Below the pieces are notes generated by a model. It was not told the DNA's origin and ran no database searches. It worked only from the letters and a program-made list of their open reading frames with translations. From JANYLB01 sp963837715 (lineage in GTDB: Bacteria > Actinomycetota > Acidimicrobiia > IMCC26256 > JANYLB01): a DNA stretch of 64,000 nucleotides. The translations under genes were made by a program, and so were the position numbers. Location: the NCBI GenBank assembly GCA_963837715.1, contig CAWIOF010000002.1, positions 1,178,001-1,242,000 on the forward strand, in the 5' to 3' direction. Positions 1 through 8,604 of this stretch are shown here, piece after piece. Position 1 is the first letter of the stretch. The number at the start of each line of letters is the position of its first letter.

Positions 1-566
1 CCATCGACCGCTACACCGGTGTGCTCTACGGGGCGCTCGCCTACCACGACCTCGATCGCGCGACGCGTCGCCGCATCGACGCGCAGGTGATCGTGTTCTC
101 CGGGCTCTGGGGCCTCGTCGCACCGCGTGACCCGATTCCCGCGTACAAGCTGAAGATGTCGGCTGCGGCACCCCGTCTCGGGCGGCTCGCGACCTGGTGG
201 CGGCCCCGGATCGCGCCGGTGCTCGATCCGTTCGTCGACGGCCGGGTCGTGTGGGACCTGCTCCCCCAGGAGCACCATGCGGCCTGGCCCTCCTCCGACG
301 CGCCGACACGCCGCGTCACCGTGCGGTTCCTCGATGAGGTCGAGCGGCTCGGACGCCGGAAGCTCATCACCGTCAGCCACTGGAACAAGTTGCTGAAGGG
401 CGCGCTCGTCCGTCACGTCGTCGCGACCCGCCTGATCGAACCCGACGGACTCGCCGAGTTCGACCACCCCCAGGGCTACCGGTATCGCCCCGAGCTCACC
501 GAGGTCGACGGCTCGCGTCTCGTCGTCACGATGGTCGCCGACCGCGCGCGAGGGAGCGCCGCCTGA
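1..566 (+). CDS. yaaA: YaaA/DUF328-family peroxide-stress protein, 5' end cut off by the window
   Basis: The reading frame is open from the first bases of the window, so the true start lies upstream and about 187 C-terminal residues are visible. They match the YaaA (UPF0246) family: an early YTGVLY-type segment, then VFSGLWGLVAPRDPIPAYKL, and further on WDLLPQEHHAAW. E. coli YaaA limits iron-driven DNA damage under peroxide stress and its fold binds DNA; this is family knowledge, not seen here. Full members have about 250 residues, so roughly the first quarter is missing. The gene ends one base before the convergent nucleotidyltransferase gene. Confidence 0.8.
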   Translation, partial: IDRYTGVLYGALAYHDLDRATRRRIDAQVIVFSGLWGLVAPRDPIPAYKLKMSAAAPRLGRLATWWRPRIAPVLDPFVDGRVVWDLLPQEHHAAWPSSDAPTRRVTVRFLDEVERLGRRKLITVSHWNKLLKGALVRHVVATRLIEPDGLAEFDHPQGYRYRPELTEVDGSRLVVTMVADRARGSAA

Positions 567-567
567 G

Positions 568-1107
568 TCATCGTCGGGCGAGCGCGCGGAGGCGATCGAT
601 GCGGTGGTCGACTCCACCGAGGTAGCGGGTCAGCACCCCGACGACCCGGTCGACGTCGAGCGTTCCCGCGGCAGCCATCTCCTCGAGATCCGCCCAGTCC
701 TTCGTCCGGTCGAAGAACGCCTTGAAGACGGCGAGATCGGAGCAGGAGAGGAACGGCACATCGACACCGGCGAACGGTTCCCGTCGACACCGTTGTGCGA
801 CCTGGGCGTGGAACTCGGTGGTGTTCACGAACAGGTCGACCGGAGTCGTGTCCCACCAGAGTCGGGTCTGACCGTCGCGCTCGATCGTGGCGAGGTCGTC
901 GCCGGACCAGGCGACTCCGTCGGGGAGCGCGTCGAGCACCTCACGGGCTCGCGAGCCGTCGACGAACACGTTGACGTCGATGTCGATCGTGCCCCGCGCC
1001 CGTTGGGTGCACCACGCGAGCGCGAGCGCGCCGCCGAACGCGTGGGGGATGTCGCCGGCGTCGAGCGCGCGGTGGATCGCGACGATCCGGTCCGCGAGAA
1101 CGCTCAC
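568..1107 (-). CDS. Nucleotidyltransferase-fold protein, probable toxin partner of the XRE gene
   Basis: A 179-residue protein. The nucleotidyltransferase signature is present: Gly25-Gly26 followed by Asp42-Ile-Asp44, the GG...DxD arrangement that binds metal and nucleotide. It resembles the AbiEii/MNT-type and DUF1814-like group. The GTG start at 1107 is chosen because it overlaps the stop of the upstream XRE gene by four bases (GTGA), and the family homology begins here. Longer upstream reading in the same frame is a shadow of the XRE gene. In AbiE-type and MNT systems such proteins nucleotidylate tRNA or partner proteins. Whether this one is toxic is inference from the gene pair. Confidence 0.7.
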   Translation of the reverse strand: MSVLADRIVAIHRALDAGDIPHAFGGALALAWCTQRARGTIDIDVNVFVDGSRAREVLDALPDGVAWSGDDLATIERDGQTRLWWDTTPVDLFVNTTEFHAQVAQRCRREPFAGVDVPFLSCSDLAVFKAFFDRTKDWADLEEMAAAGTLDVDRVVGVLTRYLGGVDHRIDRLRALARR

Positions 1108-1433
1108 ACCGCGACTGCGTTCGTCGCCGCGAACCGGGGGTACTCCAGCGTGGCCCCGGTGCGGGCCGGGAAGAGCTCGGCGAGCTCCAGGACGTCGACC
1201 AGCTCCCGACCACGCGCCGTCCGGTCGACCCCCCCGACCGCAGGCAGCAGCTCGAGCTCCACGTCGTACCCGGCGGCCCGCACGATGCGGGCGAAGGTCT
1301 CGACCGTGGGGACCTTGCGGCCGGTCTCGTAGGCCGAGAGCGTGGAGTGCGAGGTGTCGGCCCGGGCCGCGAGCGCCCGCAGGGAGAGCCCGGCCCGGTC
1401 CCGGGCCCGCCGGAGCGTGGTGGCAGCATCCAT
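1104..1433 (-). CDS. XRE-family helix-turn-helix regulator, probable antitoxin
   Basis: A 109-residue protein with a classical Cro/C1 helix-turn-helix in residues about 4-60 (LRRARDRAGLSLRALAARAD, then SHSTLSAYETGRKVP). A roughly 45-residue C-terminal tail could contact the partner protein. It is the first gene of a two-gene unit and overlaps the nucleotidyltransferase by GTGA, so the two are translationally coupled. A perfect inverted repeat covers its -10 hexamer just upstream, which suggests that it represses its own promoter. XRE plus nucleotidyltransferase pairs are a known toxin-antitoxin layout. Function here is inferred. Confidence 0.75.
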   Translation of the reverse strand: MDAATTLRRARDRAGLSLRALAARADTSHSTLSAYETGRKVPTVETFARIVRAAGYDVELELLPAVGGVDRTARGRELVDVLELAELFPARTGATLEYPRFAATNAVAV

Positions 1434-1440
1434 GTGCTGA

Positions 1441-1462
1441 ATGGTATCTGATCGGATACCAT
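1441..1462 (-). promoter_or_regulatory. Palindromic operator overlapping a leaderless promoter of the XRE gene
   Basis: A perfect inverted repeat ATGGTATC-N6-GATACCAT is seen. On the minus strand its promoter-proximal arm contains TACCAT (1446-1441), a TAnnnT -10 hexamer seven bases before the ATG at 1433. Transcription would start at or next to the ATG, and a dimer bound here would block it. This is the expected layout for antitoxin autoregulation. Confidence 0.65.
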
Positions 1463-1531
1463 CTGTCCACCCCGCCGCCGCCGGGGCCGCGGGACCGGAC
1501 GAACCCGCTGGTCAGACGATGTGCCCGCGAC

Positions 1532-2263
1532 TCAGCCGAGGTGCAGGCGAGCTGCGACCACGGCGAGGTCGTCGGCCGGCACCACGGTCACGGCGAGCCC
1601 CCACACCCCGGCGAACACCTCCGGCGGCGCACCGGCCTGCATGCCCCCGAGCAGCTCGGTCCGATCGTCGACGTTCATGGAGGGGAGCATGATCGCCAAC
1701 GACTCCGCGAGCTCGGCCGGCGGGATGTTCCCGATGATCGACTCGTGGATCGCGATCACGGCCTCCACGCCGATCTCGGCCTCGAGCGCGGGCATGAGCA
1801 CCCGCTCCTCGAGGTCCTGGTGCGCGAGGTACTCGCCCGTGAACGACGCCAGGTCGAGATACAGGTGATGGGCGCGGTCCCGCTGCTGCCCCGCCGGTGC
1901 CGCGACCATCTCGGCGGCGAGTGCCCGGAGGTCGTCCATGCGCAGCTCCAGGGCGGCATGGTCGGTCACGACCTGCTCCGCGAGATCGGGGAGGTGCACC
2001 TCGAGCGCGGGTTGGATCGCTGCGTCCTCGTGCTCGGCGTGCGTGACGAGCACGGCCACGACGCGGTCCACGTCGGCTGCGACCGCGGCCCGCTCCCCCG
2101 GTGCCGACGGATCCGCCCGGCCGGCCGAGGCGGTCAGGCCGAACAGGTCGGCCCGGATGCCCTTGTGGATGTCTCGGTACAGGTCGAACGCCACCGGCCG
2201 GAAGGGCACGGCGCCCCTCGCCACGGTCACGTCGGTCTCGTCGGCCTGCTGGGTCACGGTCAT
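1532..2263 (-). CDS. Hemerythrin-like (HHE) domain protein
   Basis: A 243-residue soluble helical protein. The histidine pattern fits a hemerythrin four-helix bundle: His in RDIHKGIR, HAEHEDAAIQP, DHAALELR and YLAHQDLEERVL, the last being the usual HxxxE-type closing motif. Such proteins bind a di-iron centre for oxygen or NO sensing or iron handling. The C-terminal third (NIPPAELAESLAIMLPSMN onward) is also helical. A GAGGAG ribosome site precedes the ATG at 2263. It is divergent from the PPOx pair and stands alone as a transcription unit. The exact role is unknown. Confidence 0.75.
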   Translation of the reverse strand: MTVTQQADETDVTVARGAVPFRPVAFDLYRDIHKGIRADLFGLTASAGRADPSAPGERAAVAADVDRVVAVLVTHAEHEDAAIQPALEVHLPDLAEQVVTDHAALELRMDDLRALAAEMVAAPAGQQRDRAHHLYLDLASFTGEYLAHQDLEERVLMPALEAEIGVEAVIAIHESIIGNIPPAELAESLAIMLPSMNVDDRTELLGGMQAGAPPEVFAGVWGLAVTVVPADDLAVVAARLHLG

Positions 2264-2348
2264 GCTGTCTCCTCGGTTCGCACCGGAGCCCGTCGTGGTC
2301 CGGTTGCTGAGCTGTCGTGACCATCTTCGAGAGCCGCCGGGTCGTCTG

Positions 2349-2381
2349 CTCCTGAAAGACTCGTACGGAAATGCTCAGGAG
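2349..2381. promoter_or_regulatory. Inverted repeat in the hemerythrin/PPOx divergent region
   Basis: CTCCTGA (2349-2355) and TCAGGAG (2375-2381) form a perfect 7-bp inverted repeat with a 19-base spacer inside the 148-base intergenic region. It could be an operator shared by the two divergent units, but a chance repeat is possible. Confidence 0.3.
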
Positions 2382-2411
2382 TCGCTAACCGGTCCGGGGA
2401 GGGACAGGAAG

Positions 2412-2909
2412 ATGACCGCAGGATCCGAGAATCCCGTGCTCACCCCGGAGGTCGTCGCGTTCCTCGAGACGGGATGCGCGCTGATCGTCGGGACCGTCAC
2501 GGCCGACGGCGCGCCCCACGCGGGGCGCGGCTGGGGTCTCACCGTGGTCGACCGCGCCGAGCACCGGGTCCGACTCCTGCTCGATGCCGCCGACACCCGG
2601 ACGCTCGAACACGCCGGACTCGGGGGCGCGATCGCCATCACCGGATCCGATGTCCCGACCCTGCGCTCGGTGCAGCTCAAAGGGCGTGCCGAAGCACTGG
2701 AACCGGCGACCGACGCCGACCGGTTCCGTGCCGCCGCCTACTGCAGCGACTTCTACTCCGACATCGTGCAGTCCGATCGCTACGAACGCTCCCTCCTGGA
2801 GAGCTGGACGCCGCTCGACTTCGTGGCGTGCACCGCGATCACCCCCGAGCTGTTCGACCAGACCCCCGGTCCGCAGGCCGGAGCACCGTTGCAGTCGGGT
2901 CGACGGTGA
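2412..2909 (+). CDS. Pyridoxamine 5'-phosphate oxidase-like FMN-binding protein
   Basis: A 165-residue split-barrel flavin-fold protein. The N-terminal half reads as the PPOx fold: a strand GCALIVGTVTADGAPHAGRG, then WGLTVVDRAEHRVRLLLD. The C-terminal part carries VQLKGRAEAL, the typical strand before the last helices. No signal peptide or membrane segment is present. The ATG at 2412 follows a purine-rich GGGGAGGGACAGGAAG ribosome site. The stop overlaps the next start by GTGA, so it is coupled to a second PPOx-fold protein. Substrate unknown: members oxidise or reduce flavin or F420-linked substrates, or bind haem. Confidence 0.7.
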   Translation: MTAGSENPVLTPEVVAFLETGCALIVGTVTADGAPHAGRGWGLTVVDRAEHRVRLLLDAADTRTLEHAGLGGAIAITGSDVPTLRSVQLKGRAEALEPATDADRFRAAAYCSDFYSDIVQSDRYERSLLESWTPLDFVACTAITPELFDQTPGPQAGAPLQSGRR

Positions 2910-4282
2910 CCGACGACGACCTCCGACGGTGCTTCGAGGGCGCGATCCCCGCGGTGATCGCGACGGCGGCGGCCGACGGCACGCCCAACGTCACCTATCT
3001 CTCACGGATCCGGTTCGTCGACGACGACCGGGTCGCGCTCTCGAACCAGTTCCTCTCCAAGACCGCCCGCAACCTCGTCGAGAACCCACGCGCGAGCCTC
3101 ATCGTCACCGACCCCGACACGTTCGACGAGTACCGATTGTCGATCGTCTACGAACGCAGCGAGCGCGACGGGTCGGTCTTCGAACAGCTCCGTGACGACG
3201 TCGACGCCGTGGCGGCCCTCAGCGGGATGGAAGACGTGTTCCGGCTCCGTTCGGCCGACGTCTACCGGGTGGTGCACCGGGAGGCCGTCCGGAACCCCCG
3301 CGGGGGCGAGAACACCGGCCCGTCGGCGCCGCCCCCCGTCCGGCCCGCCGGGGCACTCGGCCTCGCCGAGCTCAGTGGTCGCCTCGGACGCTGCCCCGAT
3401 CTCGACGCCCTCGTGGCCGCGACCGTGAACGGACTCGCCGACCTCCTGGGGTACGACCACACCCTGCTCATGCTGCTCGACGAATCGGGCTCACAGCTCT
3501 ACACCATCGCCAGCCGCGGCTACCCCGACGAAGGAGTCGGCTCCGAGGTGACCGTCGGCGAAGGGCTCATCGGGATGGCTGCGGCCCGGTGCGCACCGAT
3601 GCGGATCGGCAATCTCGGCCAGATGCACAAATACGGCCGGTCGGTGCGGCGTTCCTACGAGGACCACGCCGACATCGGGCCGGGCCACGACATCCCTGTT
3701 CCCGGCCTCCCCGACGCCGAGAGTCGGGTCGCGGTCCCGGCCATGGCCCGCGGCGGCCTCATCGGCGTGCTGATGGTCGAGAGCCGTCGCGCCGTGGCGT
3801 TCACGCCGGAAGACGAGGCCATCTTGACCATCGTCGCGTCGCTGGTCGCGAACGCGATCGCTGTCGAACGGTCGGAATCCCCGAGCGGCGGCGCGAGCGA
3901 CGCCGCGGGAGTGAGCTCGCCGGCCGCAGCGGCATCCGGAACCGACGCAGCGACGCTCGTCCGGTTCTTCCCCGTCGACGGCAGCACGTTCCTCGACGGC
4001 GACTACCTCATCAAGGGTGTCGCCGGACGGATCCTCTGGTCGCTCCTGTCCGAACACCGGGCGACCGGTCGAACCGACTTCACCAACAAAGAAGTGCGGC
4101 TCGACCCGACGCTCGAACTGCCGGAGCTCCGCGACAACCTCGAGAGCCGCCTCATCCTGCTCAAGCGACGACTCGAAGAACGGGGTGCACCGATCCGCCT
4201 CGAGAAGTCGGGCCGGGGGCGCTTCTCGCTCGTCGTCGAAGGCGGGATGCGGCTCGAATCGATCGGTGGCGCAGGGGCCTGA
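2906..4282 (+). CDS. PPOx-fold + GAF + C-terminal helical domain sensor-like protein
   Basis: A 458-residue fusion. Residues 1-130 are a PPOx-type FMN split barrel (PAVIATAAADGTPNVTYLSR). Residues about 155-320 are a GAF domain (LGRCPDLDALVAATVNGLADLL, VGEGLIGMAA). After an Ala/Ser-rich linker, residues about 345-458 form a conserved alpha/beta segment (FLDGDYLIKGVAGRILWSLL) that in similar actinobacterial and cyanobacterial proteins follows GAF domains and may be a winged helix. The GTG start at 2906 overlaps the preceding PPOx stop. The pair could sense a redox cofactor or small ligand and pass the signal through the C-terminal domain; this is inference. Confidence 0.7.
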   Translation: MTDDDLRRCFEGAIPAVIATAAADGTPNVTYLSRIRFVDDDRVALSNQFLSKTARNLVENPRASLIVTDPDTFDEYRLSIVYERSERDGSVFEQLRDDVDAVAALSGMEDVFRLRSADVYRVVHREAVRNPRGGENTGPSAPPPVRPAGALGLAELSGRLGRCPDLDALVAATVNGLADLLGYDHTLLMLLDESGSQLYTIASRGYPDEGVGSEVTVGEGLIGMAAARCAPMRIGNLGQMHKYGRSVRRSYEDHADIGPGHDIPVPGLPDAESRVAVPAMARGGLIGVLMVESRRAVAFTPEDEAILTIVASLVANAIAVERSESPSGGASDAAGVSSPAAAASGTDAATLVRFFPVDGSTFLDGDYLIKGVAGRILWSLLSEHRATGRTDFTNKEVRLDPTLELPELRDNLESRLILLKRRLEERGAPIRLEKSGRGRFSLVVEGGMRLESIGGAGA

Positions 4283-4292
4283 CCGCCGGGCT

Positions 4293-6319
4293 TCACCGGT
4301 CGACCACACCGAGCGTCACCACGAACCCCGACGCGTGGGGCATCGCGGTGAGCGGGTCGACGTCGACCGATCCGCTCACGAGGGTTCCCGGGCTGCTGTC
4401 GCGGCGCCCGTGGGTGTACGACACGACGCCGGGCACCACGGTGTCGTCGAGCGCGACCGTGGCCACCACGGTGCCGTGCGCGCTCCTGACCCGCACCTGG
4501 GCACCGTCTGCGATGCCGGCAGCCGCCGCGTCGACCGGATGCACCCGGGCCACGGGTTCGGTTCCGGCCCCGCCGTAGCGGATGGAGTTGCTCCAGCCCA
4601 TCTCGCGCCGCGGGACGAGCACGAGCGATCCGCCAGACGGGGATCCATCACGGGCGGTCCCGTGCGCGCGCAGACGTTCGAGCATCACGTCGGGCGCGAT
4701 CCGCCATCTCCCACCCACGAGGATCGTGTCCCTGACCCACCCCGGTTCGACCGGCACGTCGATGCCGCGCGGGCCGGCTGCCACCACCGCGTCGGCATCG
4801 AGAGGGGAACGGCTGAGCAGTCCGACGCAGCAGGTCGTCGTCGGTGAGGGTGTCGGGATCGGCCCCACCGAGCGTGTCACCACCCATGCGGCGGGCCAAC
4901 GAGGCGAACATCCACCACACCGGGCGACGATCCGCGAGCGGTGGCACCACCGCCCGCGTCGACTGGAGCCCCGAGCGGAGCGACGTCGGCTCGGCCAGGG
5001 TGAGGTCGGCGCGTTCGAGCTGGCCCGTCGCGGGGAGCACGTGCGTCGCGAGGTCGCAGAGCTCGCCATCCGACACGTCGACGACCACGAGGGTGCGCAG
5101 CGCCCGGAGCGCGGCCCGCATCCGTTCGGGCTCAGGGAACGCGGTGATGGGATTCCCACCGGTGACGACCAACGCCTGCAGCCGGCCGGCTTCGATCTCG
5201 TCGGCCATGGCCACCGCAGGGAGCTGGCCGACGACTCTCGGGAGCTCGGGTCGGGTCGCGGGACCGGGCTGCGGTGCGCGGGGTGGGCGTTCCCCGCGGG
5301 GCGGGCGGAGCCGGTTCACGGCGCCCCGGTTGAAGCGCATCCCTCCGGCCCGGTCGAGCGAGCCGGTGAGGATCAGGAGCACCCACCGCAGCCATTCGGC
5401 GACGACCCCGTCGGACGACATCGTCGTTCCGGTGCCGCACATGATCGCGAGCCGACCCGGCCGCGACCGCACCTCCGCGATCAGCCGTTCGATCACCGAT
5501 GGCTCGACACCGGCGGCACTCGCCGCGCGCATCACCGTGAACGACGAGAGGGCATCGCGCAGCGCAGCGATCGCGGCCGGATCGCAGCAGTCGGTGACCT
5601 CCGTCGGGTCGGCGCCCTCTGTGAGCAGCGCGGCGGCGAGGGCGCCGAGCACCGCAACGTCGGATCCGGGTCGCACCGCGAGGTGCTCGTCGGCGAGGGC
5701 GGCGCTCTCCGTGCGGCGCGGGTCGAGGACCCACACCGTCCCGCCGCGACCGCGGAACTCGCGCAGGTACCGCACCGGATCGGGCATCGCGGTCCCGTAC
5801 CCGTGCGACACGACGGGGTTCGTGCCGACGAGCAGCAGGAGCCCCGGGCTCGTCGGATCCCAGACCGGGTTCAGCATCGGGTGGCCCGTGACCAACTCGG
5901 CCGCGACGAGCACCGGAGCGTTGTCGACCGTGACCGCTGTGTAGAAGGACCGACTGCCCGATCGAGGGCAACCAGGTGCCTGCGGCGACCTGCCCGGCCG
6001 CGTCGTAGGCGAGCCCCGTCGCGAGGTACAGCCCCACCGCGTCGGGACCGTCGGACGCGATCACGGCGGTGAGCTCGTGGGCGAGATCGTCGAGGACCTG
6101 ATCCCACGCGACGTCGACTCCTCGCAGCCGGGGATGGTCGAGGCGCGTCGGCGAGTGGTGCCACGCGGGCAGCCCGCGACCCTTCGAGCACGTGTACCCC
6201 CGGGAGACCGGATGCTCGGCGTCGCCCCGGACGCGGAGCACCCGGTCGCCGTCGACGGTCACGACGATGCCGCAGGCCGCGGCGCAGATCCGGCAGTACG
6301 AGCGCTGTTCCTCCTCCAC
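4293..6319 (-). pseudogene. Molybdopterin-dependent oxidoreductase (formate dehydrogenase/nitrate reductase-like), interrupted by two frameshifts
   Basis: Three overlapping reading frames together spell one protein of about 675 residues. The first frame (6319 to about 5945) has the N-terminal [4Fe-4S] motif C-x2-C-x3-C-x27-C (YCRICAAACG, then GYTCSKGRG). The second (about 5945 to 4820) has the molybdopterin-binding core, e.g. LLLLVGTNPVVSHGYG and GTGTTMSSDGVV. The third (about 4820 to 4293) has the C-terminal dinucleotide-binding domain (RVHPVDAAAAGIADGAQVRV). Each junction needs one extra base removed. The start is the GTG at 6319. No Tat signal is present, so the enzyme is cytoplasmic. Sequencing error or real inactivation are both possible; the coding signal stays good on both sides of each junction. 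Confidence 0.75.
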
Positions 6320-6348
6320 ACCCCGAGCCTGGCATCCTTGACCACTCC

Positions 6349-7905
6349 ATGCCCCCCGACGAGCCGACCGGCGACGACGAGATCCTGAAGCAGGTCCGAG
6401 CAGCCACCGAGCTGCTCGAAGCCATGGCGACCGATCCGTCGGTGCTCGAGGCGCTGTCGAAGGAGGAACGCGTCCGGCTGCGAGCGGCCGCAGGGAACGT
6501 GTTCGCCCCCGATGTCGCGACCCGTCGGCAACTCGTCCGCACCCGGCAGCGGCGCGAACGGGCCGAGAAGATCCAGCGCGACGAAGTCGCCCGCGGCCAG
6601 ACCGGCATCCGCGCCCTGCGGGCCAAGCCCGTGTTCACCACACCCAACGTCTTCCCACCCGAAGACTTCGAGCTCGACCCCGACCCTGCGGCAACCGACG
6701 CACCCGACGATCGGGAGCTTCGCGATCCACAGCACTGCTACGTGTGCAAGCAGCACTTCACCCAGGTGCACCACTTCTACGACCAGCTCTGCCCGGGCTG
6801 CGCCGAGCTGAACTACCGCAAGCGCACCGAGTCGGCCGACCTCCGCGGTCGGGTCGCGCTCCTCACCGGCGGTCGGGTGAAGATCGGGTACCAGGCCGGG
6901 ATCAAGCTCCTGCGGTCGGGTGCGCACCTCATCGTCACCACCCGGTTCCCCCACGACTCCGCGCTGCGCTACGCACGGGAACCCGACTTCGACGAGTGGT
7001 GCGACCGACTCGAGATCTTCGGGCTCGACCTGCGGCACACGCCGAGCGTCGAGGCGTTCTGCCGCCATCTCGACGGCTCCCGCGATCGCCTCGACTTCAT
7101 CGTGAACAACGCCTGCCAGACCGTGCGCCGCCCGCCCGACTTCTACCGGCACATGCTCGACCTCGAGACAACGGCGCTCGCGGATCTCCCTGCCGCGGCC
7201 CGCGCCCTCCTCGGGTCGTACGAAGGTCTGCGCGAGTCCGACATGCTCGGCGCGGGTCGGGCCGACCTGGCGGCGCCGGGCGCCCCGACGATCGACGGCC
7301 TCACCCGACCGGCGCAGCTCTCCCAGACCCCCCTGCTCCCCGACGACGTCCGCCCCCAGGGTCATCTCTTCCCCGAAGGCCACCTCGACCAGGACCTCCA
7401 GCAACTCGACCTGCGGGATCGCAACTCGTGGCGACTCACCCTCGCCGAGGTGTCGTCGGTCGAGCTGCTCGAGACCCAGCTCGTGAACGCAGTCGCGCCG
7501 TTCGTGCTGAACGCGAAGCTGAAGCCGCTCATGCTGCGCACCCCCGAGCGCGACAAGCACATCGTGAACGTGTCAGCCGTCGAAGGGCAGTTCTATCGAC
7601 GCTTCAAGACCACGAAGCACCCACACACGAACATGGCCAAGGCCGCGCTCAACATGATGACGCGCACGTCGGCCGCCGACTACGAGGCCGACGGCATCCA
7701 CATGAACAGCGTCGACACCGGCTGGGTCAGCGACGAAGACCCCGCCGCGATCGCCGAACGCAAGACCGCGGAGCACCGGTTCCATCCCCCGCTCGACATC
7801 GTCGACGGCGCGGCGCGGATCGTCGACCCGATCATCTCGGGGTTCAACACCGGGACCCACGTCTCCGGTCAGTTCCTGAAGGACTATCGCCCCACCGACT
7901 GGTAG
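6349..7905 (+). CDS. SDR-family oxidoreductase with N-terminal zinc-ribbon-like domain and altered catalytic motif
   Basis: A 518-residue protein. Residues 1-120 are charged and helical. A Cys-rich segment follows (HCYVC near residue 130, CPGC near 150), which looks like a four-Cys zinc site. The Rossmann domain starts near residue 166 (RGRVALLTGGRVKIGYQAG), a variant of TGxxxGxG, and NNA is present (IVNNACQTV). The catalytic Ser lies in IVNVSAVEG near residue 408. The expected YxxxK reads HTNMAK, so Tyr is replaced by Thr while Lys is kept. An insertion of about 130 residues precedes the catalytic part. Substrate unknown, and classical SDR chemistry may be lost. It is convergent with the next gene, with a 22-base overlap. 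Confidence 0.75.
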   Translation: MPPDEPTGDDEILKQVRAATELLEAMATDPSVLEALSKEERVRLRAAAGNVFAPDVATRRQLVRTRQRRERAEKIQRDEVARGQTGIRALRAKPVFTTPNVFPPEDFELDPDPAATDAPDDRELRDPQHCYVCKQHFTQVHHFYDQLCPGCAELNYRKRTESADLRGRVALLTGGRVKIGYQAGIKLLRSGAHLIVTTRFPHDSALRYAREPDFDEWCDRLEIFGLDLRHTPSVEAFCRHLDGSRDRLDFIVNNACQTVRRPPDFYRHMLDLETTALADLPAAARALLGSYEGLRESDMLGAGRADLAAPGAPTIDGLTRPAQLSQTPLLPDDVRPQGHLFPEGHLDQDLQQLDLRDRNSWRLTLAEVSSVELLETQLVNAVAPFVLNAKLKPLMLRTPERDKHIVNVSAVEGQFYRRFKTTKHPHTNMAKAALNMMTRTSAADYEADGIHMNSVDTGWVSDEDPAAIAERKTAEHRFHPPLDIVDGAARIVDPIISGFNTGTHVSGQFLKDYRPTDW

Positions 7906-8540
7906 CCGGGAGCCTGGCCCACCAGGAGCGCGAACCCGCGCCAGCGCCACAGGCAGTCGACCTGCTCGAGGCCGGCCGACCGCATCCAGCCCAGCTGCGA
8001 CTCCACGTCGACCAACCGGTCTGCGGGGTCGTCGCGCTCCCGACCGATCGCGGTGCGGAACGTGGCGTGCAACTCGGGCGTGGCCGACCGGACCACCTCG
8101 AGGTTGGCGAACACGCCACCGGGCCGGAGCTGGTCGGCGACCTCGGAGAACAACTCCCGCTTGCGGCCGTCGACGAGGTGATGGATCGCGAAGCCCGACA
8201 CGATCATGTCGAACTTGCCGAAGCCGCGGATCGGCTGGTTGAGGTCCCACTCTTGCACCGTGACCCTGGCGTCGCCGGCAAAGCGCGCCCGGGCCTCGTC
8301 GAGCATCGGCGGCGACGCGTCGACCGCGACCACGTCGGTCACGGTCTCGCGGGTGTCGAGCACCACGGCCGCGAGGCTGCCGTCGCCGCATCCCAGATCC
8401 AGCACCCGGCGCGGCGCTTCGGGAACGACCTCGCGGAGCATCGCCTCACCGGCGAGGCGGGGTTGGAGCGTCCCGACCCGACCCAGGTACTCGCTGACCT
8501 GCGTGGGGTCGTGCCAGCCTTCGCCGTGATCGTGCACCAC
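7884..8540 (-). CDS. Class I SAM-dependent methyltransferase
   Basis: A 218-residue Rossmann methyltransferase. Motif I is RRVLDLGCGDGS near residues 44-55, the motif II acidic residue is in DVVAVDASPPML, and motif IV/post-I is in FDMIVSGFAIHHL. It looks like a UbiE/Methyltransf_25 relative. The final segment (DCLWRWRGFALLVG) is typical of small-molecule methyltransferases. The GTG at 8540 is preceded by a TAGAAT hexamer, so the mRNA is probably leaderless. The 3' end overlaps the SDR gene tail to tail. Substrate cannot be predicted. Confidence 0.75.
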   Translation of the reverse strand: MVHDHGEGWHDPTQVSEYLGRVGTLQPRLAGEAMLREVVPEAPRRVLDLGCGDGSLAAVVLDTRETVTDVVAVDASPPMLDEARARFAGDARVTVQEWDLNQPIRGFGKFDMIVSGFAIHHLVDGRKRELFSEVADQLRPGGVFANLEVVRSATPELHATFRTAIGRERDDPADRLVDVESQLGWMRSAGLEQVDCLWRWRGFALLVGQAPGYQSVGR

Positions 8541-8546
8541 CTGCGA

Positions 8547-8552
8547 ATTCTA
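8547..8552 (-). promoter_or_regulatory. Leaderless -10 promoter element of the methyltransferase gene
   Basis: TAGAAT on the minus strand lies six bases upstream of the GTG at 8540. The spacing puts the transcription start at the start codon. No clear -35 is visible. Confidence 0.45.
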
Positions 8553-8592
8553 GGGAAGGGAAGCGTCCGGCCTCCGCTCGACCATCCCGCGC

Positions 8593-8598
8593 TAGGTT
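8593..8598 (+). promoter_or_regulatory. Leaderless -10 promoter element of the propeller lipoprotein gene
   Basis: TAGGTT, a TAnnnT hexamer, lies six bases before the ATG at 8605, and there is no ribosome site before that ATG. It is divergent from the TAGAAT element of the neighbouring gene. Confidence 0.45.
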
Positions 8599-8604
8599 CA
8601 CACC

